From contig JAJDAO010000050.1 in assembly GCA_029261835.1 (NCBI GenBank), forward strand, positions 1-64,000: a stretch of 64,000 nt of DNA, written 5' to 3'. Origin of the DNA: Deltaproteobacteria bacterium. GTDB lineage: Bacteria > Myxococcota_A > UBA9160 > UBA4427. The notes below the pieces were generated by a model. It did no database searches and was not told the origin of the DNA. It was given only the letters and a program-made list of their open reading frames with translations. Shown one piece after another: positions 51,714 to 60,480 of this stretch (position 1 is its first letter; every line of letters starts with the position of its first letter). The translations under genes were made by a program, and so were the position numbers.

Positions 51714-52994
51714 TCAAGCTCTTCGCTGCTCCGCCAGCCAGCGCTTGAAGATCTTCTCCTCTGCCTCGTGCCGCGCCCTGATGTCCACCGTCGCGCCCGC
51801 AGACTCGTCGTCTGACGGAGCCTTGCCGCGATCCGCGATCACCCAGGCGGGCACCGGCTCTGCCGGCGGGCAGCCGGGGATGTGGAGGCACGTTCCTCCC
51901 GCCTTATCGATGCGCTTCTTGAGCGCCATGCTGCAGTCGCCCATCAGCACGAGGTTGTCCCCGACCTCGACTCCGTCGGGGACTTTGTGATGCCGGCCCA
52001 GCACGATGTCGATGCCGCTGTTCTCGTCGTACAGCTCCAGGGCCTTGAGCTTCGACATGGTGAAGGAGAGCAGCCCCTGGCAGGTGCTGCAGGCCTTCTC
52101 GAGGTGAATGTTGTACTCGGGCCAGGCATCGAATCCCTCGAGGTAGGGCAGGTACAGCTCCTGGCGAACCTCATCGATCGAGTTGCCCCTGATCTCGATC
52201 TGGTCTTCGTCGAAGATCCCGAGACCCTTTTCGCGGGCCGCGTCGAAGTACTCCACCTTCTCGATTGGAAGGCCGGTCATCCTGCAGGCGGTGGCGTCAA
52301 TGGCCACCATATCCTGCCCCGCAACGACGCAGTCGAACTCGACCGGCGTACCCGAATGGGGCCCGAAGCCCTCCATTGGCCGGATCATGTCGACGACGGT
52401 GAAATCGGGTCGCACGACGTGTCCGAGGTCCATCATGGCGTTCGCCAGATTCGTGCAGTGCATGACGTAGTGGTGCTTGTCCTGCACTACGCCCTTGAGG
52501 TTCTTCAGGGCGCAGGTGAAGACCATACTCACATGTGACTTGAAGATCGGGACGTTGACCAGGTGATCCGCCTCGAGCAGGAAACGCGGGAGGTCCACGG
52601 TCTTGATTTGCGAGGTCGGGCTCTCGAAGGGCACCTTGACCAGGTCGTCGTCGCTCTTGATATCGCGTATCTCGTCCACACCCGCGTCTTCAGCGGCTTG
52701 CCTGATTCCGCTCGACTCCAGGCACGCGAAGGTCTCACAGCCGATGGCGGACGACTCGGCCAGGATGATCTTGCCGGGATTGGCCTGCTTGACGAGCCGA
52801 ATGACGGCGGACACGACCGCGGGGCTCGTGTTCACCGAGGTTTCCGGCCCGGCCTCGTGACCGCCATTCGGCTTGATGACGACGGTCGCGCCGGGTCGAA
52901 TCAGAGACTTCACGCCGCCCAGGTGATCGACAGCCTGCTCGACCATGCGGTCCGCGTCGGTCCCCTTGACTATGGATACGATTGATTTCTGCAT
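51714..52994 (-). CDS. DUF362 domain-containing protein
   Basis: Protein of 426 aa with the DUF362 pattern: 'IRPGATVVIKPNGGHEAGPETSVNTSPAVVSAVIRLVK', 'ADHLVNVPIFKSHVSMVFTCALKNLKGVVQDKHHYVMHC' and 'CVVAGQDMVAIDATACRMTGL'. A C-terminal 'LEKACSTCQGLLSF' CxxC could bind metal or a cluster, but there is no ferredoxin-type 4Fe-4S motif. Function of the family is unknown. ATG 52994 has AGGTGG 6 nt upstream, better than GTG 53003. Second gene of the M24-DUF362 operon. Confidence 0.88.
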   Translation of the reverse strand: MQKSIVSIVKGTDADRMVEQAVDHLGGVKSLIRPGATVVIKPNGGHEAGPETSVNTSPAVVSAVIRLVKQANPGKIILAESSAIGCETFACLESSGIRQAAEDAGVDEIRDIKSDDDLVKVPFESPTSQIKTVDLPRFLLEADHLVNVPIFKSHVSMVFTCALKNLKGVVQDKHHYVMHCTNLANAMMDLGHVVRPDFTVVDMIRPMEGFGPHSGTPVEFDCVVAGQDMVAIDATACRMTGLPIEKVEYFDAAREKGLGIFDEDQIEIRGNSIDEVRQELYLPYLEGFDAWPEYNIHLEKACSTCQGLLSFTMSKLKALELYDENSGIDIVLGRHHKVPDGVEVGDNLVLMGDCSMALKKRIDKAGGTCLHIPGCPPAEPVPAWVIADRGKAPSDDESAGATVDIRARHEAEEKIFKRWLAEQRRA

Positions 52995-53031
52995 GGCGTC
53001 CACCTGTTTGTCTGTTGACGGGTTCAGCTGA

Positions 53032-54285
53032 CTACCGGTAGGGCAGCCAGCATTCCATGAGCTCGTCCACGGGCCAGCGGGTCAGCAGCTCGTAGCCGTC
53101 CTCGGTCACCAGGACGTTCTCCTCCAGCCGCACGCCGTCGCTACCCCCCTTGTGGCCCGCGTAGGTTTCGAGGGCCAGGACCATTCCCGCGCGGAGAGTC
53201 GTCGGCTCGTATCCGGCGAGCTTCTTCATGATGCTGATGAATGGCCGGTCGTGAAGCGTGAGGCCCAGACCGTGGCCGCAAGCGTAGGGCCCGACCTCAC
53301 CCCAATTGTCGTACCCCCAGTACTGCGGTGAATCCGGCCAGGCGTCGGTGATGTCGAAGTCGCTAGACCCGTCCTTGATGGTGTCCATCCCCGCGTAGAG
53401 CATCGCTCGACACTCTTCGTAGAGGTCCTTCTGCTCCTGGGAGGCCTTCCCGCAGCAGAATGTGCGGTAGACGCACGACTTGTAGCCCTGGTACGAGGCG
53501 CCATCTACGTCGATGTAGATCAGATCGCCGGGGCGAATGGGCTTGTCCGTGAACGACCACCCATAGGGATTCGTGTTGTAGCCGGAGCAGCACACGAGAT
53601 CTTCGGTGTGGTCATCACCTTCCTCGTAGAGGGCCTTGATCCCGATCCCCACCAGATCGCACTCTCGGATGCCGGGCCGAATCGCGTCTGCGATGTCGGC
53701 GAAGGCTCGCTCGGAGTTGGCGCAGGTGATTCGCATCAGCGCAACCTCGTCCTGCGTCTTGATCATGCGAGCCTCATCCATGACCGGCTTGCCGTGCACG
53801 ACCTCGATTCCCTTCCTCTGGAATGCCTCGGCGAACAACATCGAGAGCGTCGATCCCTCGATACCGAGAGGTTCCTTCTCGACTCCGTACTTGGCCATCG
53901 TCTGAGCAATCACGTCGACAATCCGCCCGACCATGAAATCGTTCGAGTCCTGGGCCGTCACCCGCGGCATGCCCAACGCCGGGTGAACGCGCTCGCTCAT
54001 CCACGGCATGCGTCTCTCGGTTTCGCTGGGTGTGCCACCGCCGAAGAGGTGCGGCTCTCCGTTTCTCGGGCAGAAGACCACCTGCAGCTCGCTCGCCCGC
54101 ATCGGCGTGGTGACGTAGTAGGACGTGAGGTACCGGATGCTGGCCTCGTCCCAGGTGAGCAGAGCCCCCAGGCCAGCGCTGTTGATCTCGGCTTTCGCGC
54201 GCGCGGTTCGCTCGCGGCGCAGGCGGTCGTAATCCACCCGCATCTCGTAGTCGACGGCGTGTTTCCCAAAGGCTCCCGGCTTCAT
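53032..54285 (-). CDS. M24 (creatinase/Xaa-Pro peptidase) family protein
   Basis: Protein of 417 aa with a creatinase-type N domain and a pita-bread C domain. Metal-site segments: 'YIDVDGASYQGYKSCVYRTF', 'CGHGLGLTLHD', 'ALETYAG' and 'VRLEENVLVT'. The first Asp, His and two Glu ligands are present, but the second Asp ('D..RTF' position) is Cys. The D-x-D in 'IDVDG' recalls the DMSP lyase DddP, an M24 relative, although DddP keeps the second Asp. Substrate and metal dependence are unknown. A strong site (AGGAGGTGG) precedes the ATG. Divergent from the TetR gene, which probably controls it. Confidence 0.86.
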   Translation of the reverse strand: MKPGAFGKHAVDYEMRVDYDRLRRERTARAKAEINSAGLGALLTWDEASIRYLTSYYVTTPMRASELQVVFCPRNGEPHLFGGGTPSETERRMPWMSERVHPALGMPRVTAQDSNDFMVGRIVDVIAQTMAKYGVEKEPLGIEGSTLSMLFAEAFQRKGIEVVHGKPVMDEARMIKTQDEVALMRITCANSERAFADIADAIRPGIRECDLVGIGIKALYEEGDDHTEDLVCCSGYNTNPYGWSFTDKPIRPGDLIYIDVDGASYQGYKSCVYRTFCCGKASQEQKDLYEECRAMLYAGMDTIKDGSSDFDITDAWPDSPQYWGYDNWGEVGPYACGHGLGLTLHDRPFISIMKKLAGYEPTTLRAGMVLALETYAGHKGGSDGVRLEENVLVTEDGYELLTRWPVDELMECWLPYR

Positions 54286-54315
54286 GACACCACCTCCTGC
54301 CTGTAATTGCTCTCA

Positions 54316-54329
54316 ATGCAAACTTGCAT
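54316..54329. promoter_or_regulatory. inverted-repeat operator ATGCAA-AC-TTGCAT
   Basis: A perfect 6-bp inverted repeat with 2-bp spacer lies 30 bp from the M24 start and overlaps the putative -35 of the TetR gene. Related half-sites follow: TGTGCAA at 54332-54338 and ATGCAA-N4-TTCAT at 54365-54379. The clustering in the shared divergent region fits a TetR-family operator with autoregulation. Confidence 0.5.
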
Positions 54330-54351
54330 CCTGTGCAAAAACCAATACACT
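54324..54351 (+). promoter_or_regulatory. candidate promoter of the TetR-family gene
   Basis: TTGCAT (54324-54329), 16-bp spacer, TACACT (54346-54351), about 70 bp before the TetR start in the AT-rich divergent region. The -35 overlaps the inverted-repeat operator. Confidence 0.4.
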
Positions 54352-54419
54352 GATTCCGAACAGCATGCAAGAGCTTCATCTCAACTATCTGTTAACGCAG
54401 GGATTTATTGAGGACGACC

Positions 54420-55094
54420 ATGGCAGAGGCACACGCGACAGAGCTCCCGGACGCTCAGCGCCCCGGTCGGGTCGAGCGCCGGCGAGCCCGGGTCCACCAG
54501 CGAATCCTGGAAGTGACCGAGGTGCTCGCGCGTTCGCGCGGCGTGGACGGCGTGACGATCGCCGACATCACCGAGGCGGCGGACATCGCGCGCCGCACCT
54601 TCTATCACTACTTCGATTCGAAGAATGCCGTGCTGGTGCCGATCGCGCGGGCGCGCACACGCGCACTCAACCGCCGCATTGATCGCGTCGTCGCACGCAT
54701 AGACGATCCCGCCGAGGTCATCTCGGTTGCGCTGCGCCACACGCTGCGGAGTATGCCCGAAGACCCACTGTGCGCGTGGTTCATCTTCCATTCGGGGCTG
54801 CCGCAAAAGCGCCTGCGAGAGGGAATCGGCGAGAGTGGCTACCGCGACGTGATGCGCGGGATCGAGAGCGGGCGCTTTGCAATCGACAACCCCGAAGCGG
54901 TTGCCACGCTGTTCAGCGGTGCGGTGATCGGCGTGCTGAGCGGGCGGCTCGAGCACGCACTCAGCGACAGCGACCTCGACGACACCGTGGAGTACCTGCT
55001 GCGCCTGCTCGGCGTGCCTCTCGAGGAAGCTCGGGACATCGCCCATCGCCCGCTTCCCGAGCTTGGCGCCGAAGGCGCGAGCGTGCCTTCGTAA
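54420..55094 (+). CDS. TetR/AcrR family transcriptional regulator
   Basis: Regulator of 224 aa. N-terminal HTH: 'RRARVHQRILEVTEVLARSRGVDGVTIADITEAADIARRTFYHYFDSKNAVLV'. The C-terminal helical ligand domain is unassigned. Divergently transcribed from the M24-DUF362 operon with 134 bp between starts, the classical layout for local repression. ATG 54420 has GAGG 7 nt upstream; a TTG at 54408 is the alternative. Confidence 0.92.
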   Translation: MAEAHATELPDAQRPGRVERRRARVHQRILEVTEVLARSRGVDGVTIADITEAADIARRTFYHYFDSKNAVLVPIARARTRALNRRIDRVVARIDDPAEVISVALRHTLRSMPEDPLCAWFIFHSGLPQKRLREGIGESGYRDVMRGIESGRFAIDNPEAVATLFSGAVIGVLSGRLEHALSDSDLDDTVEYLLRLLGVPLEEARDIAHRPLPELGAEGASVPS

Positions 55095-55169
55095 CACCGC
55101 ATTCGGTGGCGAACCACGCGGTCCCCGCAACCGCTCTTCCCGAATCGGGTAGACCCGTAGCCGAGTACG

Positions 55170-55811
55170 CTAGGGAAGCAGCGCGGAGAAGCTGACCGGG
55201 ATCTCTTCGCGGATCGACATGGGATTCCAGCGGCTGTGGGGCTTGCCGATGCCGAAGTCGACGCGGTTGAGGACCAGGCTGCCCCGCACCCGGGTCGGCG
55301 TCGTGCTCAGCACCTCGAAGTCGCCTTCCAGCGTCTTCGTCACGTCTCGAATGGTGATGTCGAACTTCGCTCCGTAGCGGGGGTTGCCGCTCTCGCTCTC
55401 CCCCATCGCGTAGGCGTCGTGGATGCGAATCAGTGCGCTGGGGAACTGCTCGACAGAGAAGAAGTCGTCACTCCTCAAGTGCTTGTCACGGCGCCCTATC
55501 CCGGTGTCGAGGCTCGTGATCTCCACCTCGACCTCCACCACGCCGCTCTCCGGATGCTCCCGATCGATCTGGACCTGGCGAAAGCGCCAGCGGCGAAAGT
55601 GGCCGTCGGCCTTGAGCAATGCGTTTCGGCCCACGAAGCTGATCGAGCCGGGCGCCGCGCTCTGCTGCTCGTCCGCGGGCTCGGCAGCGCCGGCGTCTGG
55701 CATACGTGCGGCGCCGAGGAGAAGGGCCAGCAGCACCAGGCCCAGCGTGCGAGCGGCGCGCGTGCCAGTCGGCTCATCCGTCGCAATGTCCCTCCAGCCG
55801 CAGCCGTTCAT
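55170..55811 (-). CDS. YceI family periplasmic protein
   Basis: Protein of 213 aa. A signal peptide (TLGLVLLALLLGAARMPDAGA) and a YceI lipocalin-like domain: 'FVGRNALLKADGHFRRWRF', 'VEVEVEITSLDTGIGRRDKHLRSDDFFSVEQFPSALIRI', 'EGDFEVLSTTPTRVRGSLVLNRVDFGIGKP'. YceI folds bind isoprenoid-type lipids. The start at 55811 overlaps the M20 gene stop (ATGA), so the two are translationally coupled. Convergent with the TetR gene. Confidence 0.9.
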   Translation of the reverse strand: MNGCGWRDIATDEPTGTRAARTLGLVLLALLLGAARMPDAGAAEPADEQQSAAPGSISFVGRNALLKADGHFRRWRFRQVQIDREHPESGVVEVEVEITSLDTGIGRRDKHLRSDDFFSVEQFPSALIRIHDAYAMGESESGNPRYGAKFDITIRDVTKTLEGDFEVLSTTPTRVRGSLVLNRVDFGIGKPHSRWNPMSIREEIPVSFSALLP

Positions 55812-57013
55812 TGGGCTTCGCCGGCGTCTGACAGGAAGCGCATCGCCACGGCCGCGTGCAGCGCGACCCCGTGCGCCAAGCCGGCTTCTTCTAGCAGCAT
55901 GCGGTTGGAGTGGCACGGGGCAGGCTTCTTCACGCCCCTCGGCTTGAGGCCGAGAAAGACGAAGGTGCCCGGCCAGCGCTGGAGCAGGAAGGAGAAGTCC
56001 TCTGCACCCATGATGGGCGTCGGGAGGTCTAGGTACGCATCCTCGCCGAAGAGGTTCGTCGCGACCCCGCGCGCAAAGTCCGTAAAGTCCGGCTCGTTGA
56101 AGGTCACGGGGTAGCCCTCAATCACGTTCACAGTGGCCTCGACACCGTGTGCCTGGGCGATGCCCTGCACCACGCGGTGAATGCCCTCCTCGGCCGAGAG
56201 CCGCGCGTGCTCCGAGGTGGCGCGCAGGGTTCCCAGCAGCTTGGCGCTCTCGGGGATGATGTTGGCCGCGGTTCCCGCCTCGATCTTGGTGGTCGTGATC
56301 ACCACCGGGTCGCAGGCGCTGATACGGCGCGTCACCATGGTCTGTAGCGTGTTGACGATCTCGCAGGCGACGGGAATCGGATCCAGCGTGTCGTGGGGCA
56401 TCGAGGCGTGTCCGCCGGCTCCGACGATCTCCACCGTCCAGACATCGGCCGAGGCCATCACGGCACCCGGGCGCGAGGCCACGCAGCCTACGGGCAGGCG
56501 CGGGTCGACGTGAATTGCAAAGGCTGCCCGCGGCGCCTCGGTCCCGGCGAGCAGCTCTTCGTCGAGCATCAGCTTCGCGCCGAAATGTCCCTCCTCGCCG
56601 GGCTGGAAGAAGAACTTGACGTCTCCGGCCAGTTGCTCGCGTTTGCTCGCGAGCAGCGCTGCGGCCGATAACAGCATGGCGGTGTGGGCGTCGTGGCCGC
56701 AGGCGTGCATGCGTCCAGGCTTCGAGGAGGCGTAGTCGAGGCCCGTATCCTCGGGCATCGGGAGTGCGTCCATGTCGGCTCGCAGAAGGATACTGCGCCC
56801 GCGTTCGGCGCCGCGCAGCGTCGCGATCAGGCCACTCGTCCGCTGGCAGAGCTGGATCTCCAGGTCGAGATGCGAGAGCGCGTCGAGCACGGTCTGCCGA
56901 GTTTCCGGCAGATCGTTGCCGATTTCGGGGCTGCGGTGAATCCGTCTGCGGAGCGCCACCGTGTCCGCCAGCAGCTCGCCCGCCTCTGCCAGCAGATCCT
57001 CACTCCAACCCAT
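55808..57013 (-). CDS. M20 family amidohydrolase/carboxypeptidase
   Basis: Protein of 401 aa in the M20D group (IAA-amino-acid hydrolase, hippurate hydrolase, N-acyl-amino-acid amidohydrolase). 'LRADMDALPMPEDTGLDY', metal motif 'MHACGHDAHTAMLLSAAALL', catalytic Glu in 'FFQPGEEGHFGAKLML', dimerisation domain 'VEIVGAGGHASMPHDTLDPI' and 'MGAEDFSFLLQRWPGTFVFLG'. No signal peptide, so it is cytoplasmic; the substrate cannot be named. Upstream of and overlapping the YceI gene. Confidence 0.93.
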   Translation of the reverse strand: MGWSEDLLAEAGELLADTVALRRRIHRSPEIGNDLPETRQTVLDALSHLDLEIQLCQRTSGLIATLRGAERGRSILLRADMDALPMPEDTGLDYASSKPGRMHACGHDAHTAMLLSAAALLASKREQLAGDVKFFFQPGEEGHFGAKLMLDEELLAGTEAPRAAFAIHVDPRLPVGCVASRPGAVMASADVWTVEIVGAGGHASMPHDTLDPIPVACEIVNTLQTMVTRRISACDPVVITTTKIEAGTAANIIPESAKLLGTLRATSEHARLSAEEGIHRVVQGIAQAHGVEATVNVIEGYPVTFNEPDFTDFARGVATNLFGEDAYLDLPTPIMGAEDFSFLLQRWPGTFVFLGLKPRGVKKPAPCHSNRMLLEEAGLAHGVALHAAVAMRFLSDAGEAQ

Positions 57014-57110
57014 CGCCCCTCCTCTTCGTCGCCAGCGCAGTATAGGACGCTGGCGGGCGGGTGGTGCGACGGGCGGGCTTCCGCGATGGCTTGCCGGATG
57101 GGCTCGCCCG

Positions 57111-57890
57111 TCAGCTGGCTGCCACCGGTGCCGCTACGCCCTGCGCCGCGCCCTCCGCCACGTCATAGCGAATCGATTCCTGCGGCAGCGTGTGGCTGGT
57201 CATCTCGTTCTTGAGCTGTTCGAGCTCCGTGCGCGCGGCCTCGCGACGCGCCTCGTCGCGGAATTCACGCAGCCTGTGGCGCAGCCCGTCACCCTCGTCG
57301 CCGAGCTCCTTGCTGAGCCGCCCCTCCATGGAGACGCGCGTAATGTGCTCGCGGACACTCTCCAGGGCGTCCATCTCCGCGTCGATCGAGAGCCCCTCGA
57401 TGGCGACCTGCAGGCGTCGCCGAGCCTTCGCGTTGGCCAGTGTGGCGAGCATGCGGCCCTTCTCTCGCACGAGCGTGCGGATCTCCTCGCGAAAGCGCAC
57501 CAGGTTGGCCTTCGCCTCTTCCACCTGAACGCGCACATCACCCAGCTCCTCTTCCGCCCGTTCGAGCTCCTCGAAGAGTGCCTGCTTGCGCGCAATCAGG
57601 TCGATCGAGATCTCGTCTCGTCCGCGCCGCACCGCGCGCCGCACGTCGTCGTGCAGTCGCGCGATCTCGGCGCGTCGCTCAGTGATTTCCGATTCGAGCT
57701 TGTTGCGCATATACAGGATGCCGGCCACGGCGCTCTTCAGCTCGCGGTATTGGCGAACCCGCTCACCGATGGCCTGCTCGTAGACCACCTCGGGGCTGCC
57801 GTGCTCTCGGTCGCGAACCCACCGGCCGAATACGCCCCGGATCAGGCTCTGCAGGCGGGTGAACATCCCGGGTCTGTTTGCTCGACTCAT
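57111..57890 (-). CDS. PspA/IM30-like coiled-coil protein
   Basis: Protein of 259 aa. After a short basic start ('FTRLQSLIRGVFGRWV') it is almost wholly helical and highly charged (about 30-235: 'QYRELKSAVAGILYMRNKLESEITERRAEIARLH', 'EELERAEEELGDVRVQVEEAKANLVRFREEIRTLV'), as expected for ESCRT-III-like PspA/Vipp1 membrane-remodelling proteins. Length is slightly above PspA (about 220) because of a C-terminal Ala-rich tail. It lies 27 bp downstream of the NtrC-type regulator gene, so it is probably the effector of that signalling operon. Confidence 0.8.
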   Translation of the reverse strand: MSRANRPGMFTRLQSLIRGVFGRWVRDREHGSPEVVYEQAIGERVRQYRELKSAVAGILYMRNKLESEITERRAEIARLHDDVRRAVRRGRDEISIDLIARKQALFEELERAEEELGDVRVQVEEAKANLVRFREEIRTLVREKGRMLATLANAKARRRLQVAIEGLSIDAEMDALESVREHITRVSMEGRLSKELGDEGDGLRHRLREFRDEARREAARTELEQLKNEMTSHTLPQESIRYDVAEGAAQGVAAPVAAS

Positions 57891-57917
57891 CGCTCTTCTC
57901 CTCTCATGTCATCCGTG

Positions 57918-59309
57918 TCAGCTCCGACCCCAGTCTTCGGATCGGAGATCCAGCTCGCGTATCTTCTGCTGCAGGCTCTGGCGAACCATGCCGATCGCCT
58001 GCGCGGTGCGAGATACGTTGCCGTCGTTCTCCCGCAATGCGCGCAGTAGGTACGCGCGTTCGAATCCCTCCACGGCGCGCTTCTTCGCCTCACCGAAAGG
58101 CAGGCCCGCCGGTAGATCCAGAGCCTCTTGCCCGCGTGCTTCGTCGCTCAGGTGCAAGTCCGACTCCTCGATCACATCTGCAGCGGCCAGCACCGCGGCC
58201 TGCTCGAGCACGTTGCGCAGCTCACGCACGTTGCCCGGCCAGGTGTGGCGGGCGAGCCTGGCCAGCGCCGGGGCAGAGAGACGCTTGCGCGCGCGCCCCA
58301 GGCGCTCAGCGAGCTGCTCCAGAAAGCGATCGACCAAAGCTGGGATGTCGCCGGTGCGCGCGCGCAGGGCCGGCAGCTCCAGCGCCACGACCTTGAGGCG
58401 GTAGTAGAGGTCCTCGCGGAACTGGCCGCTGGCGACCTCTTCCTCGAGATCTCTGTGGGTGGCGGAGATCACCCGAACATTGACGTCGATCGACGTCGTG
58501 CTTCCGACGCGCTCGATTCGCCGCTGCTCGAGGACGCGCAGGACCTTGGCCTGAGTCTCGAGAGCCATGTCACCGATTTCGTCGAGGAAGATCGTGCCCC
58601 CGTCCGCGGCCTCGAAGCGCCCGACGCGCCGGTTGTCCGCACCCGTGAAGGCGCCCTTCTCGTGGCCGAAGAGCTCACTCTCCACCAGCTCTCGGTTGAT
58701 GGCCGCACAATTGACCGCCACGAAGGGCTTGTGCTTGCGGTTGCTGGTGTTGTGCAGCGCCTGGGCGACGAGCTCCTTGCCCGTGCCGCTCTCGCCCCGG
58801 ATCATCACGCTGAGATCGGTCTCCGCCACCTTCTGCATGGTTTCGAAGACGGCTCGCATGGCGTCGCCGGAGCCGATCAGGTTCTCGAAGCCGTACTCGC
58901 GCTGGATCTGCTCCAGCAGGAGCTGGTTCTCTCGCTGCAGGCGGTAACGCTCCAGCGCACGCCTCACGACGACGCGTAGCTCGTCGTTGTCGAAAGGCTT
59001 GGGGATGTAGTCCTCCGCGCCGGCCTTCATCGCCTCTACGGCGATCTTCTCCGAGCCGTGCGCGGTGATCATCACCACTGCCGTTTCGGGGCGGGTCTCC
59101 TTCGCGACCTTGAGCACGTCCATGCCACTGGCGCCGCGTCCGAGCGCGAGATCCGTCAGCACGAGGTCGAAGAGCTGGCTCGAGAGCTCCCGGATGGCGC
59201 TCTCGCCGCTATCGGCCAGCTCGACCTCGTAGCCCTCCCGCTGCAGCAGACCCTTCAGCGCCAGCCGGATGGCGTTCTCGTCTTCGACGACCAGGATGCG
59301 CGCCGTCAT
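57918..59309 (-). CDS. sigma-54-dependent NtrC-family response regulator
   Basis: Protein of 463 aa. Receiver (1-120; phospho-acceptor D53 in 'LVLTDLALGRG'), AAA+ domain with Walker A 'GESGTGKE' (172-179), the sigma-54 contact loop 'GAFTGA' (219-224), Walker B 'GTIFLDEIGDM', and a C-terminal Fis-type HTH ('GNVSRTAQAIGMVRQSLQQKIREL'). The start at 59309 overlaps the kinase stop (ATGA). Third gene of the kinase-kinase-regulator-PspA operon. Confidence 0.95.
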   Translation of the reverse strand: MTARILVVEDENAIRLALKGLLQREGYEVELADSGESAIRELSSQLFDLVLTDLALGRGASGMDVLKVAKETRPETAVVMITAHGSEKIAVEAMKAGAEDYIPKPFDNDELRVVVRRALERYRLQRENQLLLEQIQREYGFENLIGSGDAMRAVFETMQKVAETDLSVMIRGESGTGKELVAQALHNTSNRKHKPFVAVNCAAINRELVESELFGHEKGAFTGADNRRVGRFEAADGGTIFLDEIGDMALETQAKVLRVLEQRRIERVGSTTSIDVNVRVISATHRDLEEEVASGQFREDLYYRLKVVALELPALRARTGDIPALVDRFLEQLAERLGRARKRLSAPALARLARHTWPGNVRELRNVLEQAAVLAAADVIEESDLHLSDEARGQEALDLPAGLPFGEAKKRAVEGFERAYLLRALRENDGNVSRTAQAIGMVRQSLQQKIRELDLRSEDWGRS

Positions 59310-60415
59310 GATCGCTCCCCCCCCGCCGCCCGGTGCTTGGGAAATGTCAGGACGAACTCGGCCCCCTCGCCCTCGCGTGAGATGACCTCGATGGACCCAG
59401 CGTGCGCCTCGACGAGCTTCTTGGTGATCGCCAGCCCGAGCCCGGTGCCGTGTTCCTTCGACGTGAAGAACGGGTCGAATATCTTCGCGCGCGTTTCGGA
59501 GTCGATGCCGAGGCCGTTGTCGCCGATTCGCACCCAGACCTCGCTCCCCGCCAGGTTCTCGCCCAGCGAGACGGCGACGCGGGGCTTGTCGATGCCGGCA
59601 TTCACCAGCGAGTCCATGGCGTTTCCGACCAGATTGATAACGACTCGCCTCAGCTTGTCGGCGTCGCCTCGCAACGTCCCTTCGCAGTCGAACTGTCTGA
59701 CGATGTCGACGCCCTCGCGCGTGCTGCGCTCGCGAAACGTTTCGAGGGCGGAGTCGAGCACCTCTGCCATTCGGACCTCGGCGCTCTGCATCTCCTCTTC
59801 GCGGGCGAAGCGCAGCAGGTGCGAGATCGAGCGCTCGACGCGCTCGAGCTCCTGCAGCGCCACCTGGGCGTACTCGAGGTTCTCGTTGCCGGCCGGGTCC
59901 TCGCCCATCTGCTGGACCAGGCTCTTGGCCGCCGTGATGGGATTGCGGATCTCGTGCGCGATCGAGGCCGAGAGACTCTCGAGTGAGCGCGCGTGCTCGC
60001 CTTCCAGCGTGCGGCGTTCGGCGTGTACGCTGCGCTGGATCCGTTTGCTCACCTCCTCGTCGACGAAGCGCTGCCGCAGCTTGGGCTCGTAGAGCACGCG
60101 GTAGGCCCGCCTGGCGAGGTGGACGCCGCCGAAGAAGAGCACGACGAAGCCCAGCCAGGGCACGAAGATCAGCAGTGGCACGGCGACGATGGCCATGCGC
60201 CAGAACTTGCCCCAGAGCTGGACCTTCTCCTCGGCCGCTCGTTTCGCTTCCGCGTAGGCCCGCTCCTCTTCGCTCAGCAGGGACTCGTCCAGTCCTTCGA
60301 GCAGCGCGTCGTCGCGAACCCTGTCGGGCCCGCACGCGTGCGCGAGCTCGCGTCGCCGCCGTCGTGATCTGCTCCGGCGGGAAGCGGGGGGCTGCTCGTC
60401 CCGGGATCTCGGCAT
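59306..60415 (-). CDS. membrane histidine kinase (second of tandem pair)
   Basis: Protein of 369 aa: an Arg-rich N-terminus, a membrane hairpin (about 74-99, 'MAIVAVPLLIFVPWLGFVVLFFGG'), a coiled coil, HisKA box 'SASIAHEIRNPITAAKSLVQQMGEDP' (H154), N box 'NLVGNAMDSL', 'GDNGLGI' and 'GTGLGLAITKKLVEAH'. The kinase core is closely similar to the upstream kinase, so the two arose by duplication. ATG 60415 has GGAGG 8 nt upstream; an ATG at 60484 that overlaps the previous stop as ATGA is the alternative and would add 23 residues. Confidence 0.92.
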   Translation of the reverse strand: MPRSRDEQPPASRRSRSRRRRRELAHACGPDRVRDDALLEGLDESLLSEEERAYAEAKRAAEEKVQLWGKFWRMAIVAVPLLIFVPWLGFVVLFFGGVHLARRAYRVLYEPKLRQRFVDEEVSKRIQRSVHAERRTLEGEHARSLESLSASIAHEIRNPITAAKSLVQQMGEDPAGNENLEYAQVALQELERVERSISHLLRFAREEEMQSAEVRMAEVLDSALETFRERSTREGVDIVRQFDCEGTLRGDADKLRRVVINLVGNAMDSLVNAGIDKPRVAVSLGENLAGSEVWVRIGDNGLGIDSETRAKIFDPFFTSKEHGTGLGLAITKKLVEAHAGSIEVISREGEGAEFVLTFPKHRAAGGERS

Positions 60416-60480
60416 CGACACATCCTCCAGGCCGTTCCGCTCCAGGGTACCAGGGTCGCCGGACATGCAGTGCAGGCCGT

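Noticed and set aside
58060-58080. GTTCGAATCC, a tRNA T-loop-like string
   Set aside because: It is inside the NtrC-type regulator coding sequence and has no acceptor or anticodon stems around it.
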